Shown: positions 17,882 through 24,985 of the stretch, piece by piece
How positions within the stretch are numbered: the first letter of the stretch is position 1
How the letters are laid out: the number at the start of each line of letters is the position of its first letter
From: Novosphingobium acidiphilum DSM 19966
GTDB taxonomy: Bacteria; Pseudomonadota; Alphaproteobacteria; Sphingomonadales; Sphingomonadaceae
Assembly (NCBI RefSeq): GCF_000429005.1
Contig: NZ_AUBA01000027.1
Coordinates: 1 to 34,811, forward strand
DNA length: 34,811 bases
Direction of reading: 5' to 3'
Program-made: the position numbers and the translations under genes
The notes under the pieces: generated by a model
The model's database searches: none
Told to the model about the DNA's origin: nothing
Seen by the model: only the letters and a program-made list of their open reading frames with translations

Positions 17882-18093
17882 GGGGCATGTCCTACGCGGC
17901 AAATATGGTCGGCATCAAGCGCTGTCCACCGCTGGGTGGTCCCGCCTGTGTTGCAAAGCTGTCATCATGGGTTAAGGCCGCGGCGAACAGGCCGCTCCTT
18001 GATTCGCCACTTTGCGGGCCATGGTGCGGCTGCAACACCCGGCAACAGGGTGGAACAAAGACCGGTCAGCTAGGGACGAAAGCGAAGCAACCC
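17882..18093. other. Divergent control region nadE/prs
   Basis: This 212-bp gap lies between the divergent starts of nadE and prs and must hold promoters for both. The nadE ribosome site (TAGGA) is at its left edge. I see TTGATG and TAGGAC 18 bp apart on the minus strand ahead of nadE, a weak promoter-like pair, and nothing convincing for prs. Confidence 0.4.
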
Positions 18094-19029
18094 ATGAAGA
18101 TCATGTCGGGCAACGGCAATCTGCCGCTCGCGCGGGCCATTGCGGCCTATCTCGAACTGCCCCTGACCGAGGCATCGGTGCGGCGCTTTGCCGACGAGGA
18201 AGTGTTCGTCGAAATCCACGAAAACGTTCGCGGCGAAGACGTGTTCATCGTGCAGTCGACCAGCTTTCCCGCCAACGACAACCTGCTCGAACTGCTGATC
18301 TGCATCGATGCGCTGCGCCGTGCCTCGGCCAGGCGGATCACCGCGGTGGTGCCCTATTTCGGCTATGCCCGGCAGGACCGCAAACCCGGGCCGCGCACGC
18401 CGATCTCGGCCAAACTGGTCGCCAATCTGATCACCACGGCAGGGGCCGACCGCGTCCTGGCGGTCGATCTGCACGCCGGGCAGATCCAGGGTTTCTTCGA
18501 CATCCCCACCGACAACCTGTTTGCAGCACCGGTCATGGCCGCCGATATCCAGACACGCTATGGCGGCGAAGGGCTGATGGTGGTTTCGCCCGACGTTGGC
18601 GGCGTGGTGCGCGCCCGCGCGCTGGCCAAACGGCTGGACAACGCGCCGCTGGCCATCGTCGACAAACGGCGCGATCGCCCGGGCCAGTCCGAAGTCATGA
18701 ATATCATCGGCGAAGTCCGCGGCCGGATGTGCATCCTGATCGATGATATCATCGATTCGGGCGGTACCTTGTGCAACGCGGCGCAGGCGCTGATGGACGC
18801 AGGCGCGGCCGGCGTGGCCGCCTATATCACCCATGGCGTGCTGTCGGGCGGCGCGGTGGCACGTGTCGGCAATTCGGCGCTGAAGGAACTGGTCATCACC
18901 GATTCGATCCTGCCCACCGAAGCGACACGCAATTGCGACCGCATCCGCCTGCTGACGATCGCCCCGCTGATCGGCGAAGCGGTGCGCCGCATCGCGGACG
19001 AAAGCTCGGTCAGCTCGCTGTTCGACTAG
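18094..19029 (+). CDS. prs: Ribose-phosphate pyrophosphokinase
   Basis: Prs makes PRPP from ribose 5-phosphate and ATP for nucleotide, histidine, tryptophan and NAD synthesis. The start MKIMSGNGNLPLARAIA, the catalytic region VVPYFGYARQDRK, the signature VDLHAGQIQGFF and the PRPP-binding loop ILIDDIIDSGGTL are all present. At 311 residues it is a standard class I enzyme. The open frame extends upstream to 17887, but family alignment fixes the start at 18094; the ribosome site is weak (GGGACGAAAG at a distance). It converges with the AraC-type gene, with only 27 bp between stops. Confidence 0.96.
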   Translation: MKIMSGNGNLPLARAIAAYLELPLTEASVRRFADEEVFVEIHENVRGEDVFIVQSTSFPANDNLLELLICIDALRRASARRITAVVPYFGYARQDRKPGPRTPISAKLVANLITTAGADRVLAVDLHAGQIQGFFDIPTDNLFAAPVMAADIQTRYGGEGLMVVSPDVGGVVRARALAKRLDNAPLAIVDKRRDRPGQSEVMNIIGEVRGRMCILIDDIIDSGGTLCNAAQALMDAGAAGVAAYITHGVLSGGAVARVGNSALKELVITDSILPTEATRNCDRIRLLTIAPLIGEAVRRIADESSVSSLFD

Positions 19030-19056
19030 AATTTGCGCGTCCTGAGGGTTGCGCTT

Positions 19057-20037
19057 TCAGATGGCCTGTACCGCGCCCCGGCCCAGCACCCTGTCAAACC
19101 ATGGCGGGGCCTGACCGGGCGCCAGGCGCTCGAGCATTTCCAGCCGGCGTGACTGGCGGGTTTCCAGGCACAGCGTCATCAATGGCTGTGGCCGCGCAAC
19201 GAACTGCCGCGGGCTCATCCCGATCAGCGCGGTGAAATCGCGGATCAGGTGGCTTTGGTCGTAATAGCGCAGCATCAGCTCTTCGGCTTCATCGCTGTCG
19301 GCCACCCCGCGCAAATGGCTGGCCATGTCGAGCGCGCGGGCGCGGCGCAGCACCTGTTTGGGCGGGATGCCGAAATCGCGCCGGACAATGCGTTCCAGCC
19401 GCTTGATCTCGATGCCATAGGCATCGGCACATTGGGCCACCGAAACCGACGGATCGGCATAGCCCGCGCGTTCGAACCAGGCGCTGACCGGATCGGGCGG
19501 CAATGCACCGCACTGGTCAATCCGGGCGCGCAACGCGTCTTCCATGCAACGGCACCATTCCTCAGGCCCCGCCTCGGGGTCGAACAGCGCGATCCAGTCC
19601 CCGGTCGGGATGCCGATCTGTGCCGGATCGGTTAGCCTGTCGAGCATGGCGTGCTCGGTCATGCCGCCCAGCACGCGCACCGCGCCAGGGCAGAACGTGA
19701 CGCCGGCGCTGGTAAAGCTGCCGCGCACTTCGATCGGCATGCGCCGCGCGTTGGGGCCGAACAGAAAACCGCCACGGCCGCTGCTGATCGGTCCGTCGGC
19801 GCTATCGGCCATCCAGTCGCCAGCCAGCTGGATGCGCAGCACCGGATCTTCGCAAAACAGGCCGCACGACAGGACGTGGCTTTCGGGTGCTGCCACGATC
19901 GAGACATAAACCCGTGCGATCCACGGTGCCAGATCGGGCGCGGGCGCGCGGCTGTAGGACAAGGGTTGTCCGTCGCGGGCCACCGCGCTGCGCGCCGCCA
20001 GGCTGCGATTGAGGGCAGGCATCTGCGCACGGTTCAT
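19057..20037 (-). CDS. AraC-family transcriptional regulator
   Basis: The 326-residue protein ends in an AraC/XylS DNA-binding domain. One helix-turn-helix lies around VAQCADAYGIEIKRLERIVRRD and the second around the YYDQSHLIRDF and GMSPRQFVARP segments, which match the second-helix consensus of the family. The first 200 or so residues form an unassigned sensor region without a recognisable cupin motif, so the ligand is unknown. It is divergent from hisN across an AT-rich 190-bp region with several small palindromes, where it might bind to control itself or its neighbour. That is inference from position only. Confidence 0.87.
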   Translation of the reverse strand: MNRAQMPALNRSLAARSAVARDGQPLSYSRAPAPDLAPWIARVYVSIVAAPESHVLSCGLFCEDPVLRIQLAGDWMADSADGPISSGRGGFLFGPNARRMPIEVRGSFTSAGVTFCPGAVRVLGGMTEHAMLDRLTDPAQIGIPTGDWIALFDPEAGPEEWCRCMEDALRARIDQCGALPPDPVSAWFERAGYADPSVSVAQCADAYGIEIKRLERIVRRDFGIPPKQVLRRARALDMASHLRGVADSDEAEELMLRYYDQSHLIRDFTALIGMSPRQFVARPQPLMTLCLETRQSRRLEMLERLAPGQAPPWFDRVLGRGAVQAI

Positions 20038-20227
20038 TGTTCGGATGCTGCCCCCAGTTTCCCTTAGGATATATACTGATCAATACCCGATGGGATGGTC
20101 AAGGTGCGTTCTGTCAGAATCACGTTATTTTGGTGAAATTTTCCAATGTGGTACAATTGTGCAATGAAATGACGGGTGCAGCGCATTGGCTTGACCTGAC
20201 GGGCACCGGTTGTCATGCGTTTTGGCC
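20038..20227. promoter_or_regulatory. AT-rich divergent control region araC-type/hisN
   Basis: This gap is markedly richer in A and T than its surroundings. It contains TATATA and TGATCA near 20070-20085, an imperfect 17-bp palindrome (TTGG...CCAA, 20130-20146) and the perfect palindrome ACAATTGT at 20153-20160. These are candidate operator elements for the divergent AraC-type regulator. No well-spaced -35/-10 pair is firm enough to call. Confidence 0.45.
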
Positions 20228-21007
20228 ATGAAACTCGATGCTGAAATCGCCCTCGCTCACCGCCTTGCCGATGCGGCAGGCGCCGCCATCCGACCGCATT
20301 TTCGCGCCGCGGGGTTCGAACGCAAGGGTGACAAGACACCGGTGACCGCCGCCGATCGCGCCGCTGAACAGGCCATGCGCGCCATTCTGGCCGCCGAGAT
20401 GCCAGCCGATGGCGTGATTGGCGAGGAATTCGGCGTGGCCGAGGGCACATCGGGGCGCAGTTGGGTGCTCGATCCGATCGATGGCACCACCGGGTTTGTC
20501 GCCGGACGTCCGCTGTTCGGCACACTGATAGCACTTGTGGTCGACGGGTTCCCGGTGCTGGGCGTGATCGACCAGCCGATTTTGAAGGAACGCTGGGTCG
20601 GGGTGATCGGACAGCCGACGCTGTTCAACGGGCAGGCCGTGCGTACGCGGTCATGCGCTGCACTGGCCGAAGCGGCCATCGCCACCACCGGCCCGCATTA
20701 TTTCAGCGATCATGACGGCGAACATTTCATGGCGCTGGCCGCACAGACCGACCACAAGCGCATGGTGATGGGGGGCGACTGCTACAACTATGCCATGCTC
20801 GCCAGCGGGCATCTCGATGTGGTGTGCGAATCCAATCTGAAGATCTACGACTGGGCCGCGCTGGTGCCCGTGGTTGAAGGCGCGGGCGGCGTGATGGCCG
20901 ATTGGCACGGCGATCCGTTGTGCCAGGGATCAAGCGGCCATGTGCTGGCGCTGGGCGATGCGGCGAGGCTGGACGATGTGGTCGAAGCGCTGGCCTGCGG
21001 GCATTGA
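20228..21007 (+). CDS. hisN: Histidinol-phosphatase, inositol monophosphatase type
   Basis: The protein belongs to the Mg2+-dependent inositol monophosphatase superfamily, with GEEFG at 65-69, DPIDGTTGF at 82-90 and IYDWAALVPVVEGAGG in the C-terminal part. These contain the metal-binding Glu, the three aspartates and the late aspartate. The overall sequence is most like the HisN group, which removes phosphate from histidinol phosphate in histidine synthesis in actinobacteria and alphaproteobacteria; a broader sugar-phosphate specificity is possible. Length is 259 residues. The start at 20228 is chosen because MKLDAEIALAHRLAD fits the family; six upstream residues are open. No other his genes are adjacent. 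Confidence 0.87.
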   Translation: MKLDAEIALAHRLADAAGAAIRPHFRAAGFERKGDKTPVTAADRAAEQAMRAILAAEMPADGVIGEEFGVAEGTSGRSWVLDPIDGTTGFVAGRPLFGTLIALVVDGFPVLGVIDQPILKERWVGVIGQPTLFNGQAVRTRSCAALAEAAIATTGPHYFSDHDGEHFMALAAQTDHKRMVMGGDCYNYAMLASGHLDVVCESNLKIYDWAALVPVVEGAGGVMADWHGDPLCQGSSGHVLALGDAARLDDVVEALACGH

Positions 21008-21079
21008 TCCAAACCGACGCTTGATGTGCTGGACACAGGCAGTGCATGCAATGATACAACCGATTTGATGGGGGACCCG

Positions 21080-22372
21080 ATGCCACTGCGCCGCGCGATT
21101 GCCGTTCTTGCCGCCACCGCCCTGATCGCGATTGCGCCCGCCGCATTTGCCAAAACCGTGGTGGTGCGTGCCGCTCACATGGTCGACGTCATCGGGCAGA
21201 AACGCATCGATGATGCGCAAGTGGTGATCGTCGATGGGCGGATCAGCGCTGTCGGGCACAAGGGCGATGCGGTTCCTGCAGGCGCCACTGTCATCGATCT
21301 GGGGGCGCGCACGCTGTTGCCCGGCCTGATCGACATGCATGTCCATCTGACCAGCGATCCCCGGTTCAGCGGCTATACCAGCCTGCAGTTCACCGACCAG
21401 TTCAGCACCGTGGTGGGCGTTGCCAATGCGCGTCGCACGCTCGACGCGGGGTTCACCACGGTGCGCAATGTCGGGTCCGACGGATTTGCCGATGTCGCGT
21501 TGCGTCAGGCCATCGAACAGGGTGAAATCACCGGCCCGCGTATTGTGACCGCGACCTATGCGCTGGGCGCCACCGGGGGGCATTGCGACACCACCGAATT
21601 GCCGCCTTCGCTCGACAGGCAATGGCCCAACATTGCCAATTCGCCCGAGGAATTCCGCGCGCTGGTGCGCAAGATGCACAAGTACGGCGCGCAAGTGATC
21701 AAGATCTGCGCCACCGGCGGCGTCCTGTCCAAGGGCGATGCCGTCGGCGCGCAGCAGATGACGTTCGATGAAATGAAGGCGGTGGCGGACGAGGCGCATA
21801 TGCTGGGGCTGCGCGTTGCGGCGCATGCGCACGGCACCGAAGGCATCAACAGCGCGCTGCGCGCCGGTATCGACACGATCGAACACGCAAGCCTGGCCGA
21901 CGACACCAGCTTTCGCCTGGCGCGCGAAAAGGGCGCCGCGCTCGACATGGATATCTACGACGACGACTATATCCTGGCCGAAGGCGCCAGCAACGGCGTG
22001 TTTCCCGAAAGTCTCGACAAGGAACGCGTGATCGGCCGCAAACAGCGCGAAACATTCCGCGCCGCGCATGCCGCAGGCGTAACGCTGCTGTTCGGCACCG
22101 ATGCCGGGGTCTATCCCAACGGCGACAACGCCAGGCAGTTCGCCAAAATGGTCGAATGGGGCATGACCCCGATCGAGGCGATTACCGCGGCCACCGCAAC
22201 CGCAGCAAAATACCTTGACCGCACCGCCGATGTCGGCGCGATTGCCACGGGGCGTTATGGCGATCTGATCGCGGTCGAGGGCGATCCGCTGACCGACGTG
22301 CGCGTGCTGGAACATCCGGTGTTCGTGATGAAGGGTGGCGAAGTGGTGAAGGATGCCCCGGGGTTGCATTGA
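21080..22372 (+). CDS. Exported metal-dependent amidohydrolase
   Basis: The protein belongs to the amidohydrolase superfamily (imidazolonepropionase/Xaa-Pro dipeptidase-like group). A signal peptide ending in PAAFA opens it. Metal ligands are visible as His87 and His89 in DMHVHLT, Lys208 in VIKICATGG (a likely carboxylated lysine), His249 or His251 in AHAHG, His269 in IEHAS and Asp341 in FGTDAG. These indicate a binuclear site. Related exported enzymes hydrolyse dipeptides with C-terminal proline or other residues; the substrate here is not known. I chose the ATG at 21080 because GGGGGA lies just upstream; an ATG at 21068 is also in frame. Length is 430 residues. Confidence 0.88.
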   Translation: MPLRRAIAVLAATALIAIAPAAFAKTVVVRAAHMVDVIGQKRIDDAQVVIVDGRISAVGHKGDAVPAGATVIDLGARTLLPGLIDMHVHLTSDPRFSGYTSLQFTDQFSTVVGVANARRTLDAGFTTVRNVGSDGFADVALRQAIEQGEITGPRIVTATYALGATGGHCDTTELPPSLDRQWPNIANSPEEFRALVRKMHKYGAQVIKICATGGVLSKGDAVGAQQMTFDEMKAVADEAHMLGLRVAAHAHGTEGINSALRAGIDTIEHASLADDTSFRLAREKGAALDMDIYDDDYILAEGASNGVFPESLDKERVIGRKQRETFRAAHAAGVTLLFGTDAGVYPNGDNARQFAKMVEWGMTPIEAITAATATAAKYLDRTADVGAIATGRYGDLIAVEGDPLTDVRVLEHPVFVMKGGEVVKDAPGLH

Positions 22373-22392
22373 CCACGCCGCCTCGCTAATCC

Positions 22393-22484
22393 GGCGCGCA
22401 CATCAAGAGTCGGGCGCAACCCCGACGCCAACCTGCCGGCAACCGGGCAAGGTGGCGCCTTTCGGCAACGAAAGGGATGTGGCC
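22393..22484 (+). promoter_or_regulatory. Structured metA leader RNA, candidate SAM-type riboswitch
   Basis: The RNA would form a closing stem (CACATC 22399-22404 with GATGTG 22476-22481, extendable by GGC 22393-22395 with GCC 22482-22484) around three hairpins. These are GTCGGG/CCCGAC (22409-22414/22421-22426), a longer bulged stem (22427-22437/22446-22456), and CCTTTCG/CGAAAGG (22458-22464/22469-22475) with a GCAA tetraloop. ATCAAGAG at the left junction, GGCAACC at 22438-22444 and AAGGTG at 22449-22454 match signature pieces of the S-box/SAM-I and SAM-IV clan. The kink-turn stem of a classical S-box is not evident, so it may be a variant. Its place before metA supports S-adenosylmethionine as ligand. 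Confidence 0.6.
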
Positions 22485-22513
22485 GCAGCGGCAACCCAAC
22501 GGCGCCAATGCCC

Positions 22514-22569
22514 GCAGTCCTGACATTGCCGATCGCGCTCCTCCCGGCTGCCGCCGACCCAAGGACTGC
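22514..22569 (+). promoter_or_regulatory. Anti-Shine-Dalgarno pairing in the metA leader
   Basis: GCAGTCCT at 22514-22521 is perfectly complementary over 8 nt to AGGACTGC at 22562-22569, which contains most of the metA ribosome site (AAGGA at 22561-22565). The anti-site lies in the 13-nt loop of a small hairpin CAATG/CATTG (22506-22510/22524-22528). This is what a translation-control platform downstream of a riboswitch should look like. That ligand binding changes this pairing is inferred. Confidence 0.6.
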
Positions 22570-22571
22570 CC

Positions 22572-23492
22572 GTGCCGATCCGCATTGCCGACAATCTGCC
22601 CGCCCGCCGCACGCTCGAAGCCGAAGGCGTGATCGTGATGAGCGAGAGCGAGGCCGCGCGGCAGGACATCCGCCCGTTGCGCATCGCGCTGCTGAACCTG
22701 ATGCCCGACAAGATCACCACCGAAACGCAGATCGCGCGGGTGCTGGGGGCATCGCCGCTGCAGGTGGAACTGGAACTGCTGCGCATTTCGGACCACGTCA
22801 GCCGGAACACCGCCGCCGGGCACATCGCCGAATTCTACCGGCCGTGGAGCGATGTCGGCCATGACAAGTTTGACGGGCTGATCGTGACCGGCGCGCCGGT
22901 GGAAACGATACCCTTTGCCGACGTCACCTATTGGGATGAACTGGCGCGCATTTTCGACTGGAGCCAGACGCATGTCCATCACACGCTGACCTTGTGCTGG
23001 GGGGCAATGGCGGCGCTGTATCACTTTCACGGGGTCGACAAGCATGCGCTTGCGGCCAAGGCATCGGGCGTGTTTGCGCATTGGAACCGCGCGCCCGCCA
23101 CCCCGTGGATGCGCGGGCTGCCCGACCGGTTCGATGTGCCGGTGTCGCGCTGGAGCGAAGTGCGCGAACGCGATCTGCCGCAGGACCGCGGCCTGGCCGT
23201 GCTGGCCCACAGCGACGAGGCGGGGTTGTGCCTGATCGACGATCCGGCGCACCGGTCGCTGCACATGCTGAACCACCTAGAATACGACACGCTGACACTG
23301 GCGGGCGAATATGCGCGCGATCGGGGCGTCTATGTGCCCGCGCATTATTTCCCGGGCGATGACCCCACCGCGCGCCCGATCAACACCTGGCGCGGCGCCG
23401 GGCACATCCTGTTCGGCAACTGGATCAACCAGGTCTACCAGACCACGCCGTTCGACCGCAGCCTGATCGGTGTCGAGAGCATGATGCGATAA
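22572..23492 (+). CDS. metA: Homoserine O-acyltransferase (MetA family, acetyl type predicted)
   Basis: MetA activates homoserine by acylation, the first committed step of methionine synthesis. The 306-residue protein keeps the catalytic triad at the canonical numbers: Cys142 in LTLCWGAM, His235 and Glu237 in LNHLEYD. Residue 111, in TGAPVETIPF, is glutamate. In this family Glu111 is associated with acetyl-CoA use and Gly111 with succinyl-CoA use, so this enzyme is predicted to be a homoserine O-acetyltransferase although it will usually be annotated as succinyltransferase. The start is GTG at 22572, with AAGGA 6 nt upstream, and it is preceded by a structured leader RNA. The last codons form one arm of a hairpin. 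Confidence 0.94.
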   Translation: MPIRIADNLPARRTLEAEGVIVMSESEAARQDIRPLRIALLNLMPDKITTETQIARVLGASPLQVELELLRISDHVSRNTAAGHIAEFYRPWSDVGHDKFDGLIVTGAPVETIPFADVTYWDELARIFDWSQTHVHHTLTLCWGAMAALYHFHGVDKHALAAKASGVFAHWNRAPATPWMRGLPDRFDVPVSRWSEVRERDLPQDRGLAVLAHSDEAGLCLIDDPAHRSLHMLNHLEYDTLTLAGEYARDRGVYVPAHYFPGDDPTARPINTWRGAGHILFGNWINQVYQTTPFDRSLIGVESMMR

Positions 23493-23525
23493 GCAAGAAT
23501 CGCGTCATGCTCCAAGAGTCTTTTT
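23477..23525 (+). terminator. Hairpin overlapping the metA stop codon, probable terminator
   Basis: A 14-bp stem with one G-U pair (23477-23490 with 23499-23512) and an 8-nt loop spans the last metA codons and its stop. A TTTTT tract follows at 23521-23525, 8 nt after the stem, which is farther than in a classic intrinsic terminator. The convergent DUF805-like gene ends at 23526, so the structure may separate the two transcripts. Confidence 0.55.
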
Positions 23526-24128
23526 CTAGCGCGGCGCGCCATAGCGATTGTCGCCCGGGGTGCCTTTGCGCACCAGCAGATAGACCAGCCCGCCCAGGCT
23601 GGCGAGATAGGCCAGGTTGATCGCAAACACGCGCAGGAACGCGCTCGGATCGACGTTCGTCGTGGACATCATCGGCACGGCGTCGCGCATGTGCGCCATG
23701 CCGATCACCATCAGCAGCGCCGGGATCCAGGCGACGAAGCCGGGCATGCCACTGTCGTGCAGGCGCCGCGTTATGGCCGCGCCCAGCAGGACGATGACCA
23801 TGATCAGGCTGATCGTGTTGACGGTCACCGCCATGTCGAAAAACTGCTTGAACATCGCCGGATCGATCGGCGGTCCACCGGGGCCGCTGTTGATCGTGAC
23901 CTGGAATCCGCCCGCGCCGCTGTCCACATGGGTCTGGTCGGGATGCGCCCTGGCAAAGGCGATGATCCGCGGCGCCATCTGCGCCATCGCGACCAGCGCG
24001 CCGATCATGCTCAACGCCATCGACGCACCGACGACCAGCCCGGCAAAGGGCCAGAACAGCGCCGGATTGTCGCGCCCGCGGAATTGCGTCAGGTGGGTCA
24101 GGGCGTGGCGCAGCGATGCGAACAGCAT
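23526..24128 (-). CDS. DUF805-like membrane protein
   Basis: This 200-residue protein has about four hydrophobic helices (near residues 28-50, 97-118, 128-147 and 168-188). RRLHDSGMPGF and the terminal NRYGAPR resemble the DUF805 family, whose members are small inner-membrane proteins of unknown function. Between the first two helices lies an unusual polar insert of about 45 residues with a GPGGPP stretch, longer than in typical DUF805 proteins. I start at the ATG at 24128 because LRHALTHLTQFRGRDNPALF fits the family N-terminus; a GTG at 24158 is also open. It is transcribed towards metA and stops right beside the metA terminator. Confidence 0.75.
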   Translation of the reverse strand: MLFASLRHALTHLTQFRGRDNPALFWPFAGLVVGASMALSMIGALVAMAQMAPRIIAFARAHPDQTHVDSGAGGFQVTINSGPGGPPIDPAMFKQFFDMAVTVNTISLIMVIVLLGAAITRRLHDSGMPGFVAWIPALLMVIGMAHMRDAVPMMSTTNVDPSAFLRVFAINLAYLASLGGLVYLLVRKGTPGDNRYGAPR

Positions 24129-24311
24129 GGGCGTGGCTTTCAATAAAGGCCCGACCACACGTACCGATTTGGCGGTTGCGCGGCAATGGTGGCTTGCCTT
24201 TGCGGGTGAAGCTGCCTAAGGGCCCGCCTTCATCCGGCACGCCGCATGAGATTCGCCTGGCCATCAGGGCTGCCACGGCGGGTTCAGGCTGCCCGAAACC
24301 AGGAGACGAAA

Positions 24312-24515
24312 ATGCCCAAGCTCAAGACCAAGAGCGGTGTGAAGAAACGCTTCAAGATCACCGCCAACGGCAAGGTCAAGCATGGTGTGGCCGGCAAGCG
24401 CCACCGTTTGATCAGCCACAACGCCAAGTACATCCGTCAGAACCGCGGCACTGAAGTGATTTCCGATGCAGATGCAAAGGTGATCAAGAAGTGGGCGCCC
24501 TACGGGCTCAACTGA
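24312..24515 (+). CDS. rpmI: 50S ribosomal protein L35
   Basis: The 67-residue protein MPKLKTKSGVKKRF... is a complete L35, a small basic protein of the large ribosomal subunit. A strong ribosome site AGGAGA at 24301-24306 precedes the ATG. It is followed 12 bp later by rplT. In many bacteria infC comes directly before rpmI, and here it does not: the upstream neighbour is an antisense membrane-protein gene. The 183 bp between the two starts should therefore hold the operon promoter. Confidence 0.97.
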   Translation: MPKLKTKSGVKKRFKITANGKVKHGVAGKRHRLISHNAKYIRQNRGTEVISDADAKVIKKWAPYGLN

Positions 24516-24527
24516 GGAGACTGACCG

Positions 24528-24890
24528 ATGTCCCGTATCAAGCGCGGTACGACCACGCGTACCAAACACAAGCGTCTTCTTGAACAGGCGAAGGGCTATC
24601 GCGGCCGTCGCAAGAACACGATTCGCGTTGCCCGTCAGGCCGTCGAAAAGGCCGGCCAGTACGCGTATCGCGATCGCAAGGTCAAAAAGCGTACCTTCCG
24701 TGCCCTGTGGATCCAGCGCATCAACGCTGCGGTTCGCGCCGAAGGCCTGACCTATTCGCAGTTCATCCACGGCACCAAGCTGGCCGGGATCGAACTCGAT
24801 CGCAAGTCGATGGCCGATCTGGCGATGAACGAAGGCGGTATCTTTACCACCATCATCGCACAGGCGAAGGCAGCTCTGCCGGCTGTCTGA
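24528..24890 (+). CDS. rplT: 50S ribosomal protein L20
   Basis: The 120-residue protein MSRIKRGTTTRTKHK... is a full-length L20, needed early in assembly of the large subunit. The very basic N-terminal tail and the RTFRALWIQRINAAVR segment are typical. GAGGAG lies before the start, within the 12-bp gap after rpmI. L20 represses its own operon in some bacteria by binding the leader mRNA; I see no obvious binding structure here. A strong terminator follows. Confidence 0.97.
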   Translation: MSRIKRGTTTRTKHKRLLEQAKGYRGRRKNTIRVARQAVEKAGQYAYRDRKVKKRTFRALWIQRINAAVRAEGLTYSQFIHGTKLAGIELDRKSMADLAMNEGGIFTTIIAQAKAALPAV

Positions 24891-24916
24891 TCGCATCCGG
24901 ACGATTGCACGCATTT

Positions 24917-24956
24917 AAGGGGCGCCGTCCGCAAGGACGGCGCCCCTTTGCTTTTG
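24917..24956 (+). terminator. Intrinsic terminator after rplT
   Basis: A perfect 14-bp GC-rich stem (24917-24930 with 24935-24948) with a GCAA loop is followed by TGCTTTT. It ends the rpmI-rplT transcript, though some read-through into pheST, 30 bp downstream, is possible. Confidence 0.9.
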
Positions 24957-24985
24957 CACGGTTTGACGCTAGCGGCTTGAACACC

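Noticed and set aside
15875..18073. 732-codon open frame on the plus strand
   Set aside because: Runs antisense through the DUF885 gene and nadE, both well supported, and spans the gap between them; no family features.
22393..22571. SAM-II riboswitch upstream of metA
   Set aside because: The sequence lacks the compact SAM-II pseudoknot layout and has instead a long P1-closed multi-hairpin fold with SAM-I/IV-like words.
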